Made by a program: the position numbers and the translations under genes
In this document: piece after piece, positions 26,761 to 35,429 of the stretch
How positions within the stretch are numbered: the stretch's first letter is position 1
Layout: every line of letters begins with the position of its first letter
Assembly: GCA_049347715.1 (NCBI GenBank)
Contig: CP186339.1
Location: forward strand, 3,596,001-3,660,000
DNA length: 64,000 nt
Source of the DNA: Thalassotalea_B piscium_A
GTDB lineage: Bacteria > Pseudomonadota > Gammaproteobacteria > Enterobacterales > Alteromonadaceae
Direction of reading: 5' to 3'
Notes under the pieces: generated by a model
Seen by the model: the letters and a program-made list of their open reading frames with translations, nothing else
Database searches by the model: none
What the model was told of the DNA's origin: nothing

Positions 26761-27471
26761 ATGAAAGCAGGTATCATTGGCGCAATGGAGCCAGAAGTTG
26801 CCATTTTAAAAGATCAATTAACCAATCCTACTGTTGAACATCATGCCGGGTTTACTTTTTATCAAGGGCAATTAGCGGGTGTCGATGTTGTCATTGTACA
26901 GTCAGGCATTGGTAAAGTGGCAGCAGCATTAGCCACCGCTATATTATTAGACCGTTTTACCCCTGCATATGTGGTAAATACAGGCTCTGCTGGTGGATTT
27001 GATCAATCCCTAAAAGTCGGTGACGTTGTGATTAGTTCAGAAGTACGTTATCACGATGTTGATGTAACCGCTTTTGATTATGAAATAGGTCAATTACCTG
27101 GAAATCCAGCCGCGTATATTCCGCACCCTAGTTTAGTTAATGCCGCGATAGAAAGCGCAAAAACATTAGATAATATTCAAACGCTAACAGGTTTAATCAC
27201 CACAGGTGATACCTTTATGACTAAAGACGAAGATATTGCTAAAGCCCGTTTAAACTTTCCAACAATGGCGGCTGTAGAAATGGAAGGAGCAGCAATTGCA
27301 CATACCTGCCACCAATTTAACATTCCATTTGTTGTTATCCGTTCTATGTCTGATATTGCCGGTAAAGAATCCCCTGTATCATTCGAAGCTTATTTAGAAA
27401 CCGCATCAGTTAATTCATCTGCATTGGTTTGTAAAATGCTCGACACACTTAAAGGACAACGTTTAAGTTAA
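26761..27471 (+). CDS. mtnN: 5'-methylthioadenosine/S-adenosylhomocysteine nucleosidase
   Basis: MtnN (Pfs) cleaves methylthioadenosine and S-adenosylhomocysteine to adenine plus the thio-ribose, feeding methionine salvage and the AI-2 precursor route. The 236-residue protein starts MKAGIIGAMEPEVAIL and shows VVNTGSAGGFD (about 76-86), TGDTFM and AAVEMEGAAIAH, which holds the substrate-binding Met-Glu pair. The essential Asp is in RSMSDIAG. Its neighbours, a CobD-like and a TRIC-type gene, reproduce the neighbourhood seen around mtnN in other gammaproteobacteria. Confidence 0.95.
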   Translation: MKAGIIGAMEPEVAILKDQLTNPTVEHHAGFTFYQGQLAGVDVVIVQSGIGKVAAALATAILLDRFTPAYVVNTGSAGGFDQSLKVGDVVISSEVRYHDVDVTAFDYEIGQLPGNPAAYIPHPSLVNAAIESAKTLDNIQTLTGLITTGDTFMTKDEDIAKARLNFPTMAAVEMEGAAIAHTCHQFNIPFVVIRSMSDIAGKESPVSFEAYLETASVNSSALVCKMLDTLKGQRLS

Positions 27472-27509
27472 TCGTCGCAGTATTAACTTAAACGAACTTA
27501 GCTACTAAG

Positions 27510-28463
27510 ATGATTGCACTTTCAAGCATACCTACCATCTATCAAAACATGACGATATTAGTTGTGGTCGTAGTGGTTAAGTTAATGATAGGCCTCTTTG
27601 GCAATGATAACGGCATGCAATATTTCCATTATTATTGCCAACGTTTATCTGACAAAGTGAATAAAAGTAGTAATAGTAATGAACAACAAAAAATAGCGGG
27701 GTTTATCGCCGTGCTACTGACTTTAGCTCCTCTTGTTATTATTTTATGGCTATTTGAAGAGTTTGTTGCCATTAACTGGCTATGGCAATTATTGCTACTT
27801 TATTTAGCTTTCGGTAGCTTAACTCCACTGTTAACAAGTCAGAAAGTCAGGCTTGCTTTAGAGAGCAATAGCAAGCAATCAGCGAAAGACTTATTACAAA
27901 CACAATGTTTACGCGATACCCAAACACTATCCCCATTAGGTATTAGTAAAACCACTATTGAAATGCAACTATTAAAACATTTACAGCTTCACCTTGGGGT
28001 AGCCTGCTGTTTTTTATTCATAGGTCCAATTACAGCACTCGCCTATCGTTTAATAGTAGAAATGCATTACAGTTGGAATATTAAATTAAGCCGATTTAAT
28101 CACTTTGGTCTGGCAAGTCGTCTATTGATGCAATTACTCTTATGGCTCCCTATCAGAATTTTTTACTGTGCTTATTTGCTGACAACACTAGGTAATCGCT
28201 TTTCGTTATATTTTCGTTTAACACGTCAATATTTTTTTCAATTAGATTCAACGATTATTCTCACGTTACATGCACTTAAGCTTAATGTTCAATTAGGTGG
28301 GGTTGCTATGTACCATCAAAAAAAACTAAGAAGAACGGCTTTTAATGAGCAAGGAAATCAGCCTAAAATCGCTGATATTCAACGTAGTAGTCAACAACTT
28401 ATCGTCGTTGATATAGTCATGGCTACAATTGTATGTGCAGCCATACTAATCACGCATTTATAA
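27510..28463 (+). CDS. CobD/CbiB-like membrane protein lacking recognisable catalytic motifs
   Basis: A 317-residue polytopic protein. It resembles adenosylcobinamide-phosphate synthase (CbiB/CobD) in length and helix layout, and in RDTQTLSPLGISKTTIE (about 135-151, compare RDT..L of CbiB) and LNVQLGGVAMYH near 262-273 (compare NGGY.MAALAG). The glutamate-asparagine motif after RDT and the double aspartate region expected near 200-215 are not recognisable. No other cobalamin-synthesis genes are present. It sits between mtnN and a rhodanese gene, where other species have cbiB-like and btuF genes. I expect a diverged function; none is known. Confidence 0.68.
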   Translation: MIALSSIPTIYQNMTILVVVVVVKLMIGLFGNDNGMQYFHYYCQRLSDKVNKSSNSNEQQKIAGFIAVLLTLAPLVIILWLFEEFVAINWLWQLLLLYLAFGSLTPLLTSQKVRLALESNSKQSAKDLLQTQCLRDTQTLSPLGISKTTIEMQLLKHLQLHLGVACCFLFIGPITALAYRLIVEMHYSWNIKLSRFNHFGLASRLLMQLLLWLPIRIFYCAYLLTTLGNRFSLYFRLTRQYFFQLDSTIILTLHALKLNVQLGGVAMYHQKKLRRTAFNEQGNQPKIADIQRSSQQLIVVDIVMATIVCAAILITHL

Positions 28464-28578
28464 CTGATCCTAAATATCAAAATTAGTATACAATTATCTG
28501 CTAACGTCTATGGTTAATAAACACTAGCATGTATAATAACTGTCATATGGCTAAACAATTCTTTGCCGGAGAAATATT

Positions 28579-28971
28579 ATGAAAAAACTATGCACCTTCG
28601 TTCTATCTATACTGCTTTTTAGCTCGGTATCATTTGCATCGGACATTCCAGAAATTACTCAACCACAATTACTGAGTTTACAATCTGCACCTAAAGTACC
28701 TGAATTTATTGTTTTAGATGTTCGAACGGCACAAGAATTTAATGAGCATCATATTAAAGGCGCAATCAATGTTAGTCATACCGATATTGAAGCAAAATTG
28801 TCTATGCTTGAACAATACAAAGACACTATGGTTATTGTCCATTGCCGTTCAGGTAAACGCGCTAATATTGCGCAAGACATTTTAGTAAGCCATGGCTTTA
28901 GCCAAGTAAAACATCTAGCTGGTGACATGAATGCTTGGTTAGCCTCAGACTTACCAACCATTAATCAATAG
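28579..28971 (+). CDS. secreted rhodanese-like sulfurtransferase
   Basis: A 130-residue protein with a signal peptide (MKKLCTFVLSILLFSSVSFA) and a single rhodanese domain: VLDVRTAQEFNEHHIKGAINV (about 49-69) and active-site loop HCRSGKRANIAQ with nucleophile Cys95. The loop CRSGKR is of the thiosulfate/persulfide sulfurtransferase length. It should act in the periplasm. It ends 9 bp before the TRIC-like gene and occupies the place where btuF is often found in related genomes. The physiological sulfur donor is not known. Confidence 0.86.
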   Translation: MKKLCTFVLSILLFSSVSFASDIPEITQPQLLSLQSAPKVPEFIVLDVRTAQEFNEHHIKGAINVSHTDIEAKLSMLEQYKDTMVIVHCRSGKRANIAQDILVSHGFSQVKHLAGDMNAWLASDLPTINQ

Positions 28972-28980
28972 CATCATATT

Positions 28981-29601
28981 ATGCCTGAATTACTCTATTG
29001 GCTTGATCTCTTTGGTGTGATTGTCTTTGCCTTTTCAGGGGCATTAATGGCAGGTCGCTACCAATTAGATCCCTTTGGTGTTGTTGTATTATCTGCCGTT
29101 ACTGCTATTGGTGGCGGCACTATTCGTGATGTGATCTTAGACACACAAGTCTTTTGGCTTAAAAACCCTTTATACCTCTATGTTATTTTAATAACTGCCG
29201 TGTTAACTATCCTATTAATTCGTTGCCCTAAACGTATTCCTAAACGCTTTTTATTAATTGCTGATGCGTTTGGTTTAGCGCTATTTGCCGTACTTGGTAC
29301 ACAAAAAGCAATGGCACTTGGAGCGCCAATATCAGTGGCTATTGTAATGGGCACAATAACTGGCGTCGCAGGTGGCATGATTCGCGATGTGTTATGTAAT
29401 GTTATCCCTATGATATTACGTCAAGAGATTTACGCCACGGCGGCAATTCTAGGTGGGAGTATGTACGCATTTTTTAATTATTTAGGCTGGTCTGATAATA
29501 TCGCAACTATCTTTGCTATATTAGGCGCTTTAAAACTGAGGTTGGCAGCAATTTATTGGAATGTTTCATTACCTGCATTTCAAATTATTGAAAAAGACTA
29601 A
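28981..29601 (+). CDS. TRIC-type cation channel family protein (UPF0126, YadS-like)
   Basis: A 206-residue inner-membrane protein with two repeats of three helices, each carrying the UPF0126 glycine motif: GGGTIRDVILD (about 44-54) and GGMIRDVLCN (about 130-139). It belongs to the prokaryotic homologues of trimeric intracellular cation channels. E. coli YadS lies in the mtnN-btuF neighbourhood, as here. It begins 9 bp after the rhodanese stop, so both are read together. Confidence 0.86.
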   Translation: MPELLYWLDLFGVIVFAFSGALMAGRYQLDPFGVVVLSAVTAIGGGTIRDVILDTQVFWLKNPLYLYVILITAVLTILLIRCPKRIPKRFLLIADAFGLALFAVLGTQKAMALGAPISVAIVMGTITGVAGGMIRDVLCNVIPMILRQEIYATAAILGGSMYAFFNYLGWSDNIATIFAILGALKLRLAAIYWNVSLPAFQIIEKD

Positions 29602-29643
29602 GCTAACAAAATAACTAAGTCTACTAACAATAAGTATTACTCA

Positions 29644-29967
29644 TTAAGCTTCCACGCCCCATCCGTCATTATACCCTTTAAATTTCGCCGCTAATTGTTC
29701 AAACTCAGCTTCTTGGGCAATAATGGCATCGTAATCAAGTAACATATTGACAACACAGTCAACATCCCAAACATTGGGTGTTTGATCTGGCTGCATAGTA
29801 ACTTTCATTTCAGGTGTTTTCTGAGCTAAATGGTCCACCATTGCTTGAGCATCTTCAACTTTTTCAAATAATTGAAAAAATGTCACTTTATGAATCACAC
29901 TAAAGTCGATACCTTCTGCTTGCATTTCAGCCAATACTTGGCCTGTTTCATCGTTTGGAAAACTCAT
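29644..29967 (-). CDS. rraB: ribonuclease E inhibitor RraB family protein
   Basis: A 107-residue acidic protein. The N-terminal half (TGQVLAEMQAEGIDFSVIHKVTFFQLFEKVEDAQAM) and the C-terminal FKGYNDGWGVE match the RraB fold (compare EKFDVEYDGWG in E. coli RraB). RraB binds RNase E and alters degradosome composition. This copy lacks the long acidic C-terminal tail of the E. coli protein, so its effect on RNase E may differ. It is monocistronic. Confidence 0.78.
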   Translation of the reverse strand: MSFPNDETGQVLAEMQAEGIDFSVIHKVTFFQLFEKVEDAQAMVDHLAQKTPEMKVTMQPDQTPNVWDVDCVVNMLLDYDAIIAQEAEFEQLAAKFKGYNDGWGVEA

Positions 29968-30033
29968 TAAAAATCATTCACTGTAAAAAAATATAATTAT
30001 ACTGAGCGTCATGCTAAAAACCTACTCATTAAA

Positions 30034-30474
30034 TCACTTTATTTGACATAAATTATTTAAACATACCGTTGACGATTTGCGCTGTTGATTTAAACAAGTG
30101 ACTGAGTCTGCTGGTTTCAATGGGTATTTTTGCAATAATTGCGCACCAATAGCATTAACAGCAACGACGCAATCATTAACAGATAATGCTCGAATAGTGC
30201 ACTGATGGCTATCCGCACATGTTAGGTTATTGGTAATAATGCGCTGTTTCGCCTTAAGGCTATTTTGAGTTGTGCTAGCGTTTTCCTGGAATGTTGCCTT
30301 CACTTTCTCTTTTTGCTTTGAGGTATACAAAGACGTATTTTTTTCATTCTCTCGTAATTGCTCAAGATATTCTCGCGTATCTTTTTCATTTTCCGACAAT
30401 AAATACCCTAGTGTTGCTATAACTAACAACAACAAGGTAAAAGCTAATACAATAATAATAAGCCACTTAAACAT
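30034..30474 (-). CDS. hypothetical single-pass membrane protein with conserved cysteines
   Basis: A 146-residue protein: membrane segment at about 3-26, a charged coiled coil (about 30-75), and a C-terminal region with six cysteines (CADSHQC, NDCVV, VTCLNQQ, VCLNNLCQ). The predicted topology puts the cysteine region in the periplasm, where it may be disulfide-bonded. I do not recognise the family. It lies between rraB and tyrS on the same strand, but the tyrS terminator separates it from tyrS. Confidence 0.6.
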   Translation of the reverse strand: MFKWLIIIVLAFTLLLLVIATLGYLLSENEKDTREYLEQLRENEKNTSLYTSKQKEKVKATFQENASTTQNSLKAKQRIITNNLTCADSHQCTIRALSVNDCVVAVNAIGAQLLQKYPLKPADSVTCLNQQRKSSTVCLNNLCQIK

Positions 30475-30531
30475 ACCAGCCCCTTCTTTGTTAACCAGAA
30501 CAATAACCCACTGTCAGATAATATTAATTTC

Positions 30532-30561
30532 AAAAAAAAGCCAATAATAAATTATTGGCTT
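30532..30561 (-). terminator. rho-independent terminator of tyrS
   Basis: An 11-bp stem (AAGCCAATAAT with ATTATTGGCTT, 2-base loop by strict pairing) followed on the minus strand by seven Ts, 58 bases after the tyrS stop. Confidence 0.85.
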
Positions 30562-30618
30562 TCATTAAAAACTACATATGCGTAATAAGCTAACGTATTT
30601 AATTGATTAAGTTTATAA

Positions 30619-31818
30619 TTATTTAACGGTTACACGGGCAAATTTCCGTTTACCCACTTGATAAACAGCGCTGGTACCTACCGCAATTCGTAATTTGTTA
30701 TCTGTTATTTTTTCACCGTCTATTTTTGCCGCGCCTTGTTTTATCATTCGCATTGCATCAGATGTACTGCTAACTAAACCAGCATCTTTGAGCAAGTTAG
30801 CAATTGCCAACTCACCTTCTTCAGCAGCTAATTCAAGTTCTGGCATATCATCAGGAATGGCTCCCTTTTGAAAGCGATTAATGAACTCTTGCTGTGCCGC
30901 TTCAGCTGAGGCTTTGTCATGAAAACGTTCAATAAGCTCTTTCGCTAACTCAATTTTAATATCTCTTGGGTTAGCACCATCTGCCACTTGTTGCTTATAA
31001 CTTTCAATAGTCTCCAGAGATTTAAAACTCAATAGCTGATAATAACGCCACATTAAGTCATCAGATATAGACATTATCTTACCGAACATTTCAGAAGGCG
31101 CATCAGTAATACCAATATAGTTACCAAGGGATTTAGACATTTTTTGAACACCATCTAAACCTTCAAGTAATGGCGTCATTAATACGGTTTGCGGTCGTTG
31201 CCCTTCGCCTTTTTGCAATTCACGTCCCATTAATAAGTTGAACTTTTGATCCGTCCCACCTAATTCCACATCTGACTCTAATGCAACAGAATCCCACCCT
31301 TGCACTAAGGGGTACATAAATTCATGAATGGCAATAGCTTGCCCACTGGCATAGCGCTTTTTAAAATCATCTCGTTCCATCATGCGAGCAACGGTTTGAC
31401 GAGAAGCAAGTTTAAGCATGCCCGCAGAGCCTAATTTTTCCATCCAAGTAGAATTAAACTCTACCCGTGTTTTTTCTGGATCTAATATTTTAAAAACTTG
31501 CTCTTTATATGTTTCTGCGTTGGCTAATACATCATCTTGCGATAACGCTTTACGTGTCACATTTTTCCCTGTTGGATCACCAATCATGCCAGTAAAATCA
31601 CCAATAAGGAATATAACCTCATGCCCTAACTGTTGAAATTGACGTAATTTATTAATTAAAACAGTATGCCCTAAATGTAGATCTGGAGCGGTGGGATCAA
31701 AGCCGGCTTTAATCTTTAGTGGTTTACCTTGCTTCAATTTTTCTAATAGCTCATCTTCTAGCAAGATCTCTTCTGCACCACGTTTTATTTCAGCAAACGC
31801 TTGGCTGACATCGGTCAT
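30619..31818 (-). CDS. tyrS: tyrosyl-tRNA synthetase
   Basis: A class I aminoacyl-tRNA synthetase of 399 residues that charges tRNA-Tyr. The HIGH motif is HLGH (about 47-50, in PDLHLGHTVLINK) and the KMSKS motif is KMSKSLGNY (about 230). The last 65 residues form an S4 RNA-binding domain (LVSSTSDAMRMIKQGAAKID). It belongs to the shorter-insert group of bacterial TyrRS often called TyrZ, judged by the FIGDFTGMIGDPTGKN segment. It is divergent from an M23 peptidase gene, a common gammaproteobacterial arrangement. Confidence 0.95.
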   Translation of the reverse strand: MTDVSQAFAEIKRGAEEILLEDELLEKLKQGKPLKIKAGFDPTAPDLHLGHTVLINKLRQFQQLGHEVIFLIGDFTGMIGDPTGKNVTRKALSQDDVLANAETYKEQVFKILDPEKTRVEFNSTWMEKLGSAGMLKLASRQTVARMMERDDFKKRYASGQAIAIHEFMYPLVQGWDSVALESDVELGGTDQKFNLLMGRELQKGEGQRPQTVLMTPLLEGLDGVQKMSKSLGNYIGITDAPSEMFGKIMSISDDLMWRYYQLLSFKSLETIESYKQQVADGANPRDIKIELAKELIERFHDKASAEAAQQEFINRFQKGAIPDDMPELELAAEEGELAIANLLKDAGLVSSTSDAMRMIKQGAAKIDGEKITDNKLRIAVGTSAVYQVGKRKFARVTVK

Positions 31819-31975
31819 TTACTCGGCTCCAGTAATATCATTTATAAAAAACTAAGTGGGAATTCTACTGTAAATATGCCTTAGGTGAAAACCCTAACGT
31901 TGTTTGTTGACATAATTATTTGTTATAGTAGATGTCAGATGTTGTAGAAAATCTTGCGAAAAAGGCAGTAACCTC

Positions 31976-33337
31976 TTGAATAATATAAAGAACCTTTATA
32001 TACAGTTACCTAAAAAACATAGATTAATTATCAGTGTTATTAGTATTATGCTGCTTTTATTAATTTTGTTGCCTTCAGAAAAAGCCACTGCAAGCCGTCA
32101 AAGTGAAGATATTTCATTAAAAATAGGTCAACGTTACCAACTTCCTTTACCTGAAATTACCAATACACACTCTAGTCAGGAAGCTTTAATAGAAAATGAA
32201 AGCGATTATCAAACTATCGAAGAAGAGTATCAGTGGCAAACAGCCAAAGTACGAAATGGTGACTCTTTAGCTAAAATTTTTAAACGTTTAGGGTTTAATG
32301 CACAAACTACATATAAAGTAAGTAATGCTGACGCTAAAGCAAGTAAGCAACTAAAAAAATTACAGGTCGGCGATGTCCTTCGCATCGGTACCAACGATCA
32401 AAAAGAGCTAATGGTACTTGAATACCCTATTTCTCAAACAGAAACCTTATTTGTTAATTTAGTTGAAGGTAAGTATCAAGCTAAATTTGAAGAAAAAACA
32501 GTTGAGATTCAAGAAGGGATTGCTCATGGCATTATCAAAACAAACTTTTGGAATGCAGGTATAGAATCCGGTTTAAATGACAAACAAATTATTAGCCTAG
32601 CCAATATTTTTGGTTGGGATATCGATTTTGGTTTAGACATTCGCCAAGGTGATAGCTTCAATGTCGTTTATGAAAATAAATATATCGATGGTGAATTTAT
32701 TGGAACAGGTAAAATTTTAGCCGCTGAATTCGTCAATCAAAATGACCCTTTCCAAGCGATTCGTTTTAGCGATGGTGAATATTATACACCAGATGGTAGA
32801 AGTATGCGTAAGGCCTTTTTGAGAGCCCCTGTTAACTTTAAATATATTAGTTCTAACTTTAAACCTAAACGATTCCATCCGGTTCAGAAACGATGGAAAG
32901 CCCACAAAGGTACAGATTACGCAGCTAAAACAGGTACACCTGTAGTAGCCGCAGGTAATGGTAAGGTTACCCATTCCACTTATAATAAATACAATGGAAA
33001 CTATGTGTTTATACAACATGGTAATGGCATAGTAACTAAATACCTACATTTCTCAAAACGTGCCGTTAAACGTGGCCAGCGCGTTAAACAAGGACAAGTT
33101 ATTGGTTATGTCGGCTCAACAGGATTGGCTTCAGGGCCACATTTACACTATGAATTTTTATTAAATGGTGTTCATCGCAATCCAAGAACAGTTAAATTAC
33201 CGGATGCGCAACCTATTGCCAAAAAATATAAAAATGAATTTATACAGTTAGCTCAACAACGCTTGAAAGAATTATCAAGTTCTCGACAAGCCTTACTTGC
33301 CGCAAACGTTAGTGAAAATCAGCTACAAACGCCATAA
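31976..33337 (+). CDS. M23 peptidoglycan DD-metalloendopeptidase, MepM-like
   Basis: A 453-residue envelope protein with an N-terminal membrane anchor (LIISVISIMLLLLILL, about 18-33), an OapA/LysM-like domain (RNGDSLAKIFKRLGF, about 93-107), a middle domain and a C-terminal LytM/M23 domain. Zinc ligands are in HKGTDYAAKTGTPV (H and D) and HLHYEF, with a further His in FIQHGNG. MepM cuts D-Ala-mDAP cross-links for wall growth. The start is TTG at 31976, chosen because it leaves a proper cytoplasmic leader before the membrane anchor. The gene pair tyrS/mepM-like is conserved. Confidence 0.9.
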   Translation: MNNIKNLYIQLPKKHRLIISVISIMLLLLILLPSEKATASRQSEDISLKIGQRYQLPLPEITNTHSSQEALIENESDYQTIEEEYQWQTAKVRNGDSLAKIFKRLGFNAQTTYKVSNADAKASKQLKKLQVGDVLRIGTNDQKELMVLEYPISQTETLFVNLVEGKYQAKFEEKTVEIQEGIAHGIIKTNFWNAGIESGLNDKQIISLANIFGWDIDFGLDIRQGDSFNVVYENKYIDGEFIGTGKILAAEFVNQNDPFQAIRFSDGEYYTPDGRSMRKAFLRAPVNFKYISSNFKPKRFHPVQKRWKAHKGTDYAAKTGTPVVAAGNGKVTHSTYNKYNGNYVFIQHGNGIVTKYLHFSKRAVKRGQRVKQGQVIGYVGSTGLASGPHLHYEFLLNGVHRNPRTVKLPDAQPIAKKYKNEFIQLAQQRLKELSSSRQALLAANVSENQLQTP

Positions 33338-33728
33338 TCACTCACTTTATGAGAATTTATTCGATAAAAAGCTATATTTATTCCATTTAATTAGCTAGGT
33401 GATTTTTTATTATATGTATATTTTTCAAACAACTATATTAATTATCTATCAATAAGTGCCTGAATGAGGCCACTCATTCACTTAATTGAATATTCACTTA
33501 TGAAAAAAAATTCTAACTCGCTAAATCAAGACCCATAAGGGCTTTCTCCCGTAACCTCTTTGTACGCTGCTTTTTCTTAATTTCTGTGTAGCTATCAAAT
33601 AAATTAACTCTATAATGGTTAGTTCGCTTCTTAAAAAGAAACGTGAAATCAGCTAAATTTTGAACTAAATTAACAATAATAACTCTAAAAAATTGAGCTA
33701 TGGTATTCATATATTATGAGGGGGTTCT
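33338..33728. other. intergenic region with a short hairpin
   Basis: This 391-bp AT-rich stretch holds an 8-bp hairpin at 33461-33480 (TGAATGAG with CTCATTCA). A minus-strand frame at 33513-33710 (65 codons, basic C-terminus) has no ribosome site and no recognisable family, so I do not call it a gene. The region contains the promoter of the small gene at 33729. Confidence 0.4.
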
Positions 33729-33920
33729 ATGGAATTTAACGATATACACATTGGCATGAAGTGTGGAAGTACAAAAGGTAGTGGTACTGTCACCTGGATT
33801 GATGGTTCCACACGTACCATTTACATGGCAAACACGGATGACAACAATAGTTTTGAAGTCGATTACGATGAAATTATTTATGATCCCCAAGCCCATAATA
33901 GGGAAGACACCTACTATTGA
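33729..33920 (+). CDS. small acidic hypothetical protein (63 aa)
   Basis: A 63-residue protein rich in Asp and Thr with predicted beta structure: FNDIHIGMKCGSTKGSGTVTWID then RTIYMANTDDNNSFEVDYDEI. This resembles a small SH3-like barrel but is not assignable to a family. It has a strong ribosome site (GAGGGGG, 6 bases before ATG) and is followed within 5 bases by a good terminator. That supports it as a real, independently expressed gene. Confidence 0.65.
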   Translation: MEFNDIHIGMKCGSTKGSGTVTWIDGSTRTIYMANTDDNNSFEVDYDEIIYDPQAHNREDTYY

Positions 33921-33924
33921 TTAT

Positions 33925-33953
33925 AAAAAAAGCTTCTTTCGAAGCTTTTTTTT
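33925..33953 (+). terminator. terminator of the 63-aa gene
   Basis: Stem AAGCTTC with GAAGCTT, 3-base loop, A run before and nine Ts after. The A and T flanks let it work in both directions, so it may also stop transcripts from the minus-strand small gene side. Confidence 0.85.
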
Positions 33954-33974
33954 ATATCTATTTTTTAGCCTATA

Positions 33975-34166
33975 TTAAGACTTAACCAAAAACTCACTGT
34001 TTGAATGACTAATAACGCTAGCTTTTTCTTCAAAAGATTGTGGTTTGTTAACCAATACCTTAGCTGTTTTCGAGGTAACTTTCCTAAGAGGATATGCACT
34101 CACCGTTTCATTTATCTTAATATTATCTAAGATGAATTTACGCGTTAATATATCTCTTCTTTTCAT
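33975..34166 (-). CDS. small basic hypothetical protein (63 aa)
   Basis: A 63-residue basic protein (MKRRDILTRKFILDNIKINETV at the start) with no recognisable domain. It has a good ribosome site (AGGAAAATT before ATG) and lies between two terminator-like elements, in the same direction as the downstream-numbered porin gene but not clearly joined to it. It may be an expressed small protein; no function can be proposed. Confidence 0.45.
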   Translation of the reverse strand: MKRRDILTRKFILDNIKINETVSAYPLRKVTSKTAKVLVNKPQSFEEKASVISHSNSEFLVKS

Positions 34167-34294
34167 AATTTTCCTGTATGACTCAAATCAACTATCAGTA
34201 CATTGACTTAATAAAATATAACAACTAAAAATTTCGCACAGAATGAAATAAGTAAGGGGATAACAGATTTATTTCACCCTATGCGAATAAAGAA

Positions 34295-35368
34295 CTAGTC
34301 TTTAGTTACAGCTTTTTTTACTGTAGTTTCAATTTGTGCAACAACTCGACGGTTTGAACGGTGATCCGCAAGAGTATTACCTTTAGCAAGTAACTGAGTT
34401 TCACCGACCCCTTTAGCGGTTAAACGACTTGCATCAATATTAAAGGTATTAACTAAAACCGCTTTAACTGCATCTGCACGTTTTTGTGAAAGCATTAAGT
34501 TATAAGCTGCATCACCAACTGCAGAGCTATGCCCTTCAATCACTACGCTTGTTTGCTCATATTCTTTCATAAAATCAGCTAAGCGTTGAATATCGTTAAT
34601 GACGTTAGACTTAATTTCAGAGCTGTTATTTTCAAAAGCTACATTTAAGTTAATATCAACCGCATTTTCTGAATATAATGTACATCCAACTGAATCTACT
34701 TTCACATTGGCTGGTGTATTAGCACAACGATCTTTCGAATCAATCACGCCATCATTATCACTATCTAACGCTACTGTATTGTTAACAACAGGTTTTACAG
34801 CTACCGGTTGAGGTTTAACAACAGGCGCTTGTCTTTCATCACCAAAGCTGTATTTAATACCTAATTTAAAACCTTGATCAGTAAAGCCATAATCAATGTC
34901 GTGGTAAACTACTGCTTCACTATATACTGAAAAACGATCGCTGATTTGACGTTCAAAACCCACACCAGCATCTACGGCATTATAACTACGTACGTTATTA
35001 AAACGTCTTACACCAGAGAAAAGGTAGAAGTCTGAATCTTGTATTTTATACAAAGCATCTAAACCATAACGTGAACCATAATCATTATCGGCACCATTAT
35101 AAACATCGTAACGATCTCGAGCTAATTCAAAGCGAACATTCCAAGAATCATTAATGATCTTTTGTAAATCAAGACCAATACCTTTTCCCGCTTCAATATG
35201 ATGCCAATAAGCATCACCTTCTTTATGAGTACTTGATTTAATATAATCACCAAATACGCCTAATTCCCATGTTTTGTCGATTGTTTCTGCTGCTAATGGA
35301 GAGCTGATCAATGCAGCTAACAGAGTCATTTTAAAAATTTTCACAAATAAATCCTTGTTGAGTTTCAT
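34295..35368 (-). CDS. OmpA/OprF-family outer-membrane porin
   Basis: The predicted product is 357 residues. It has a signal peptide (LLAALISSPLAAE), an N-terminal beta-barrel (about 20-190), a proline/valine hinge (APVVKPQPVAVKPVV), a calcium-type TSP3 segment (DSDNDGVIDSKDRC with a second Cys in VGC) and a C-terminal OmpA domain that grips peptidoglycan (VIEGHSSAVGD, LSQKRADAV, SNRRVVAQIE). It links the outer membrane to the wall. I start it at 35368 because residues upstream are not signal-like. It is divergent from the CfrX/CmpX/SigX-like genes; in Pseudomonas oprF is in the same cluster. Confidence 0.88.
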   Translation of the reverse strand: MKLNKDLFVKIFKMTLLAALISSPLAAETIDKTWELGVFGDYIKSSTHKEGDAYWHHIEAGKGIGLDLQKIINDSWNVRFELARDRYDVYNGADNDYGSRYGLDALYKIQDSDFYLFSGVRRFNNVRSYNAVDAGVGFERQISDRFSVYSEAVVYHDIDYGFTDQGFKLGIKYSFGDERQAPVVKPQPVAVKPVVNNTVALDSDNDGVIDSKDRCANTPANVKVDSVGCTLYSENAVDINLNVAFENNSSEIKSNVINDIQRLADFMKEYEQTSVVIEGHSSAVGDAAYNLMLSQKRADAVKAVLVNTFNIDASRLTAKGVGETQLLAKGNTLADHRSNRRVVAQIETTVKKAVTKD

Positions 35369-35398
35369 GTTGTTTCTAAAGGTATAACGGATAAATAG

Positions 35399-35429
35399 AA
35401 AAAAAGTCACATTAAATGTGATTTTTTTT
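35399..35429 (-). promoter_or_regulatory. terminator-like hairpin in the ompA/oprF-like leader
   Basis: An almost perfect stem of about 14 bp (AAAAAAAATCACAT with ATGTGACTTTTTTT on the minus strand, one G-U pair, 3-base loop) ends in a T run. It lies 31 bases before the porin ATG, inside its probable mRNA leader, where an ordinary terminator would abolish expression. An 11-base copy of one arm occurs at 35559-35569 in the orientation that could pair with the terminator's 3' arm. It may be an attenuator, an sRNA terminator, or a pair of protein binding sites. Confidence 0.5.

Noticed and set aside
33513..33710. 65-codon minus-strand frame with a basic C-terminus
   Set aside because: No ribosome binding site, no recognisable family and partly repetitive AT-rich sequence; coding potential not supported.
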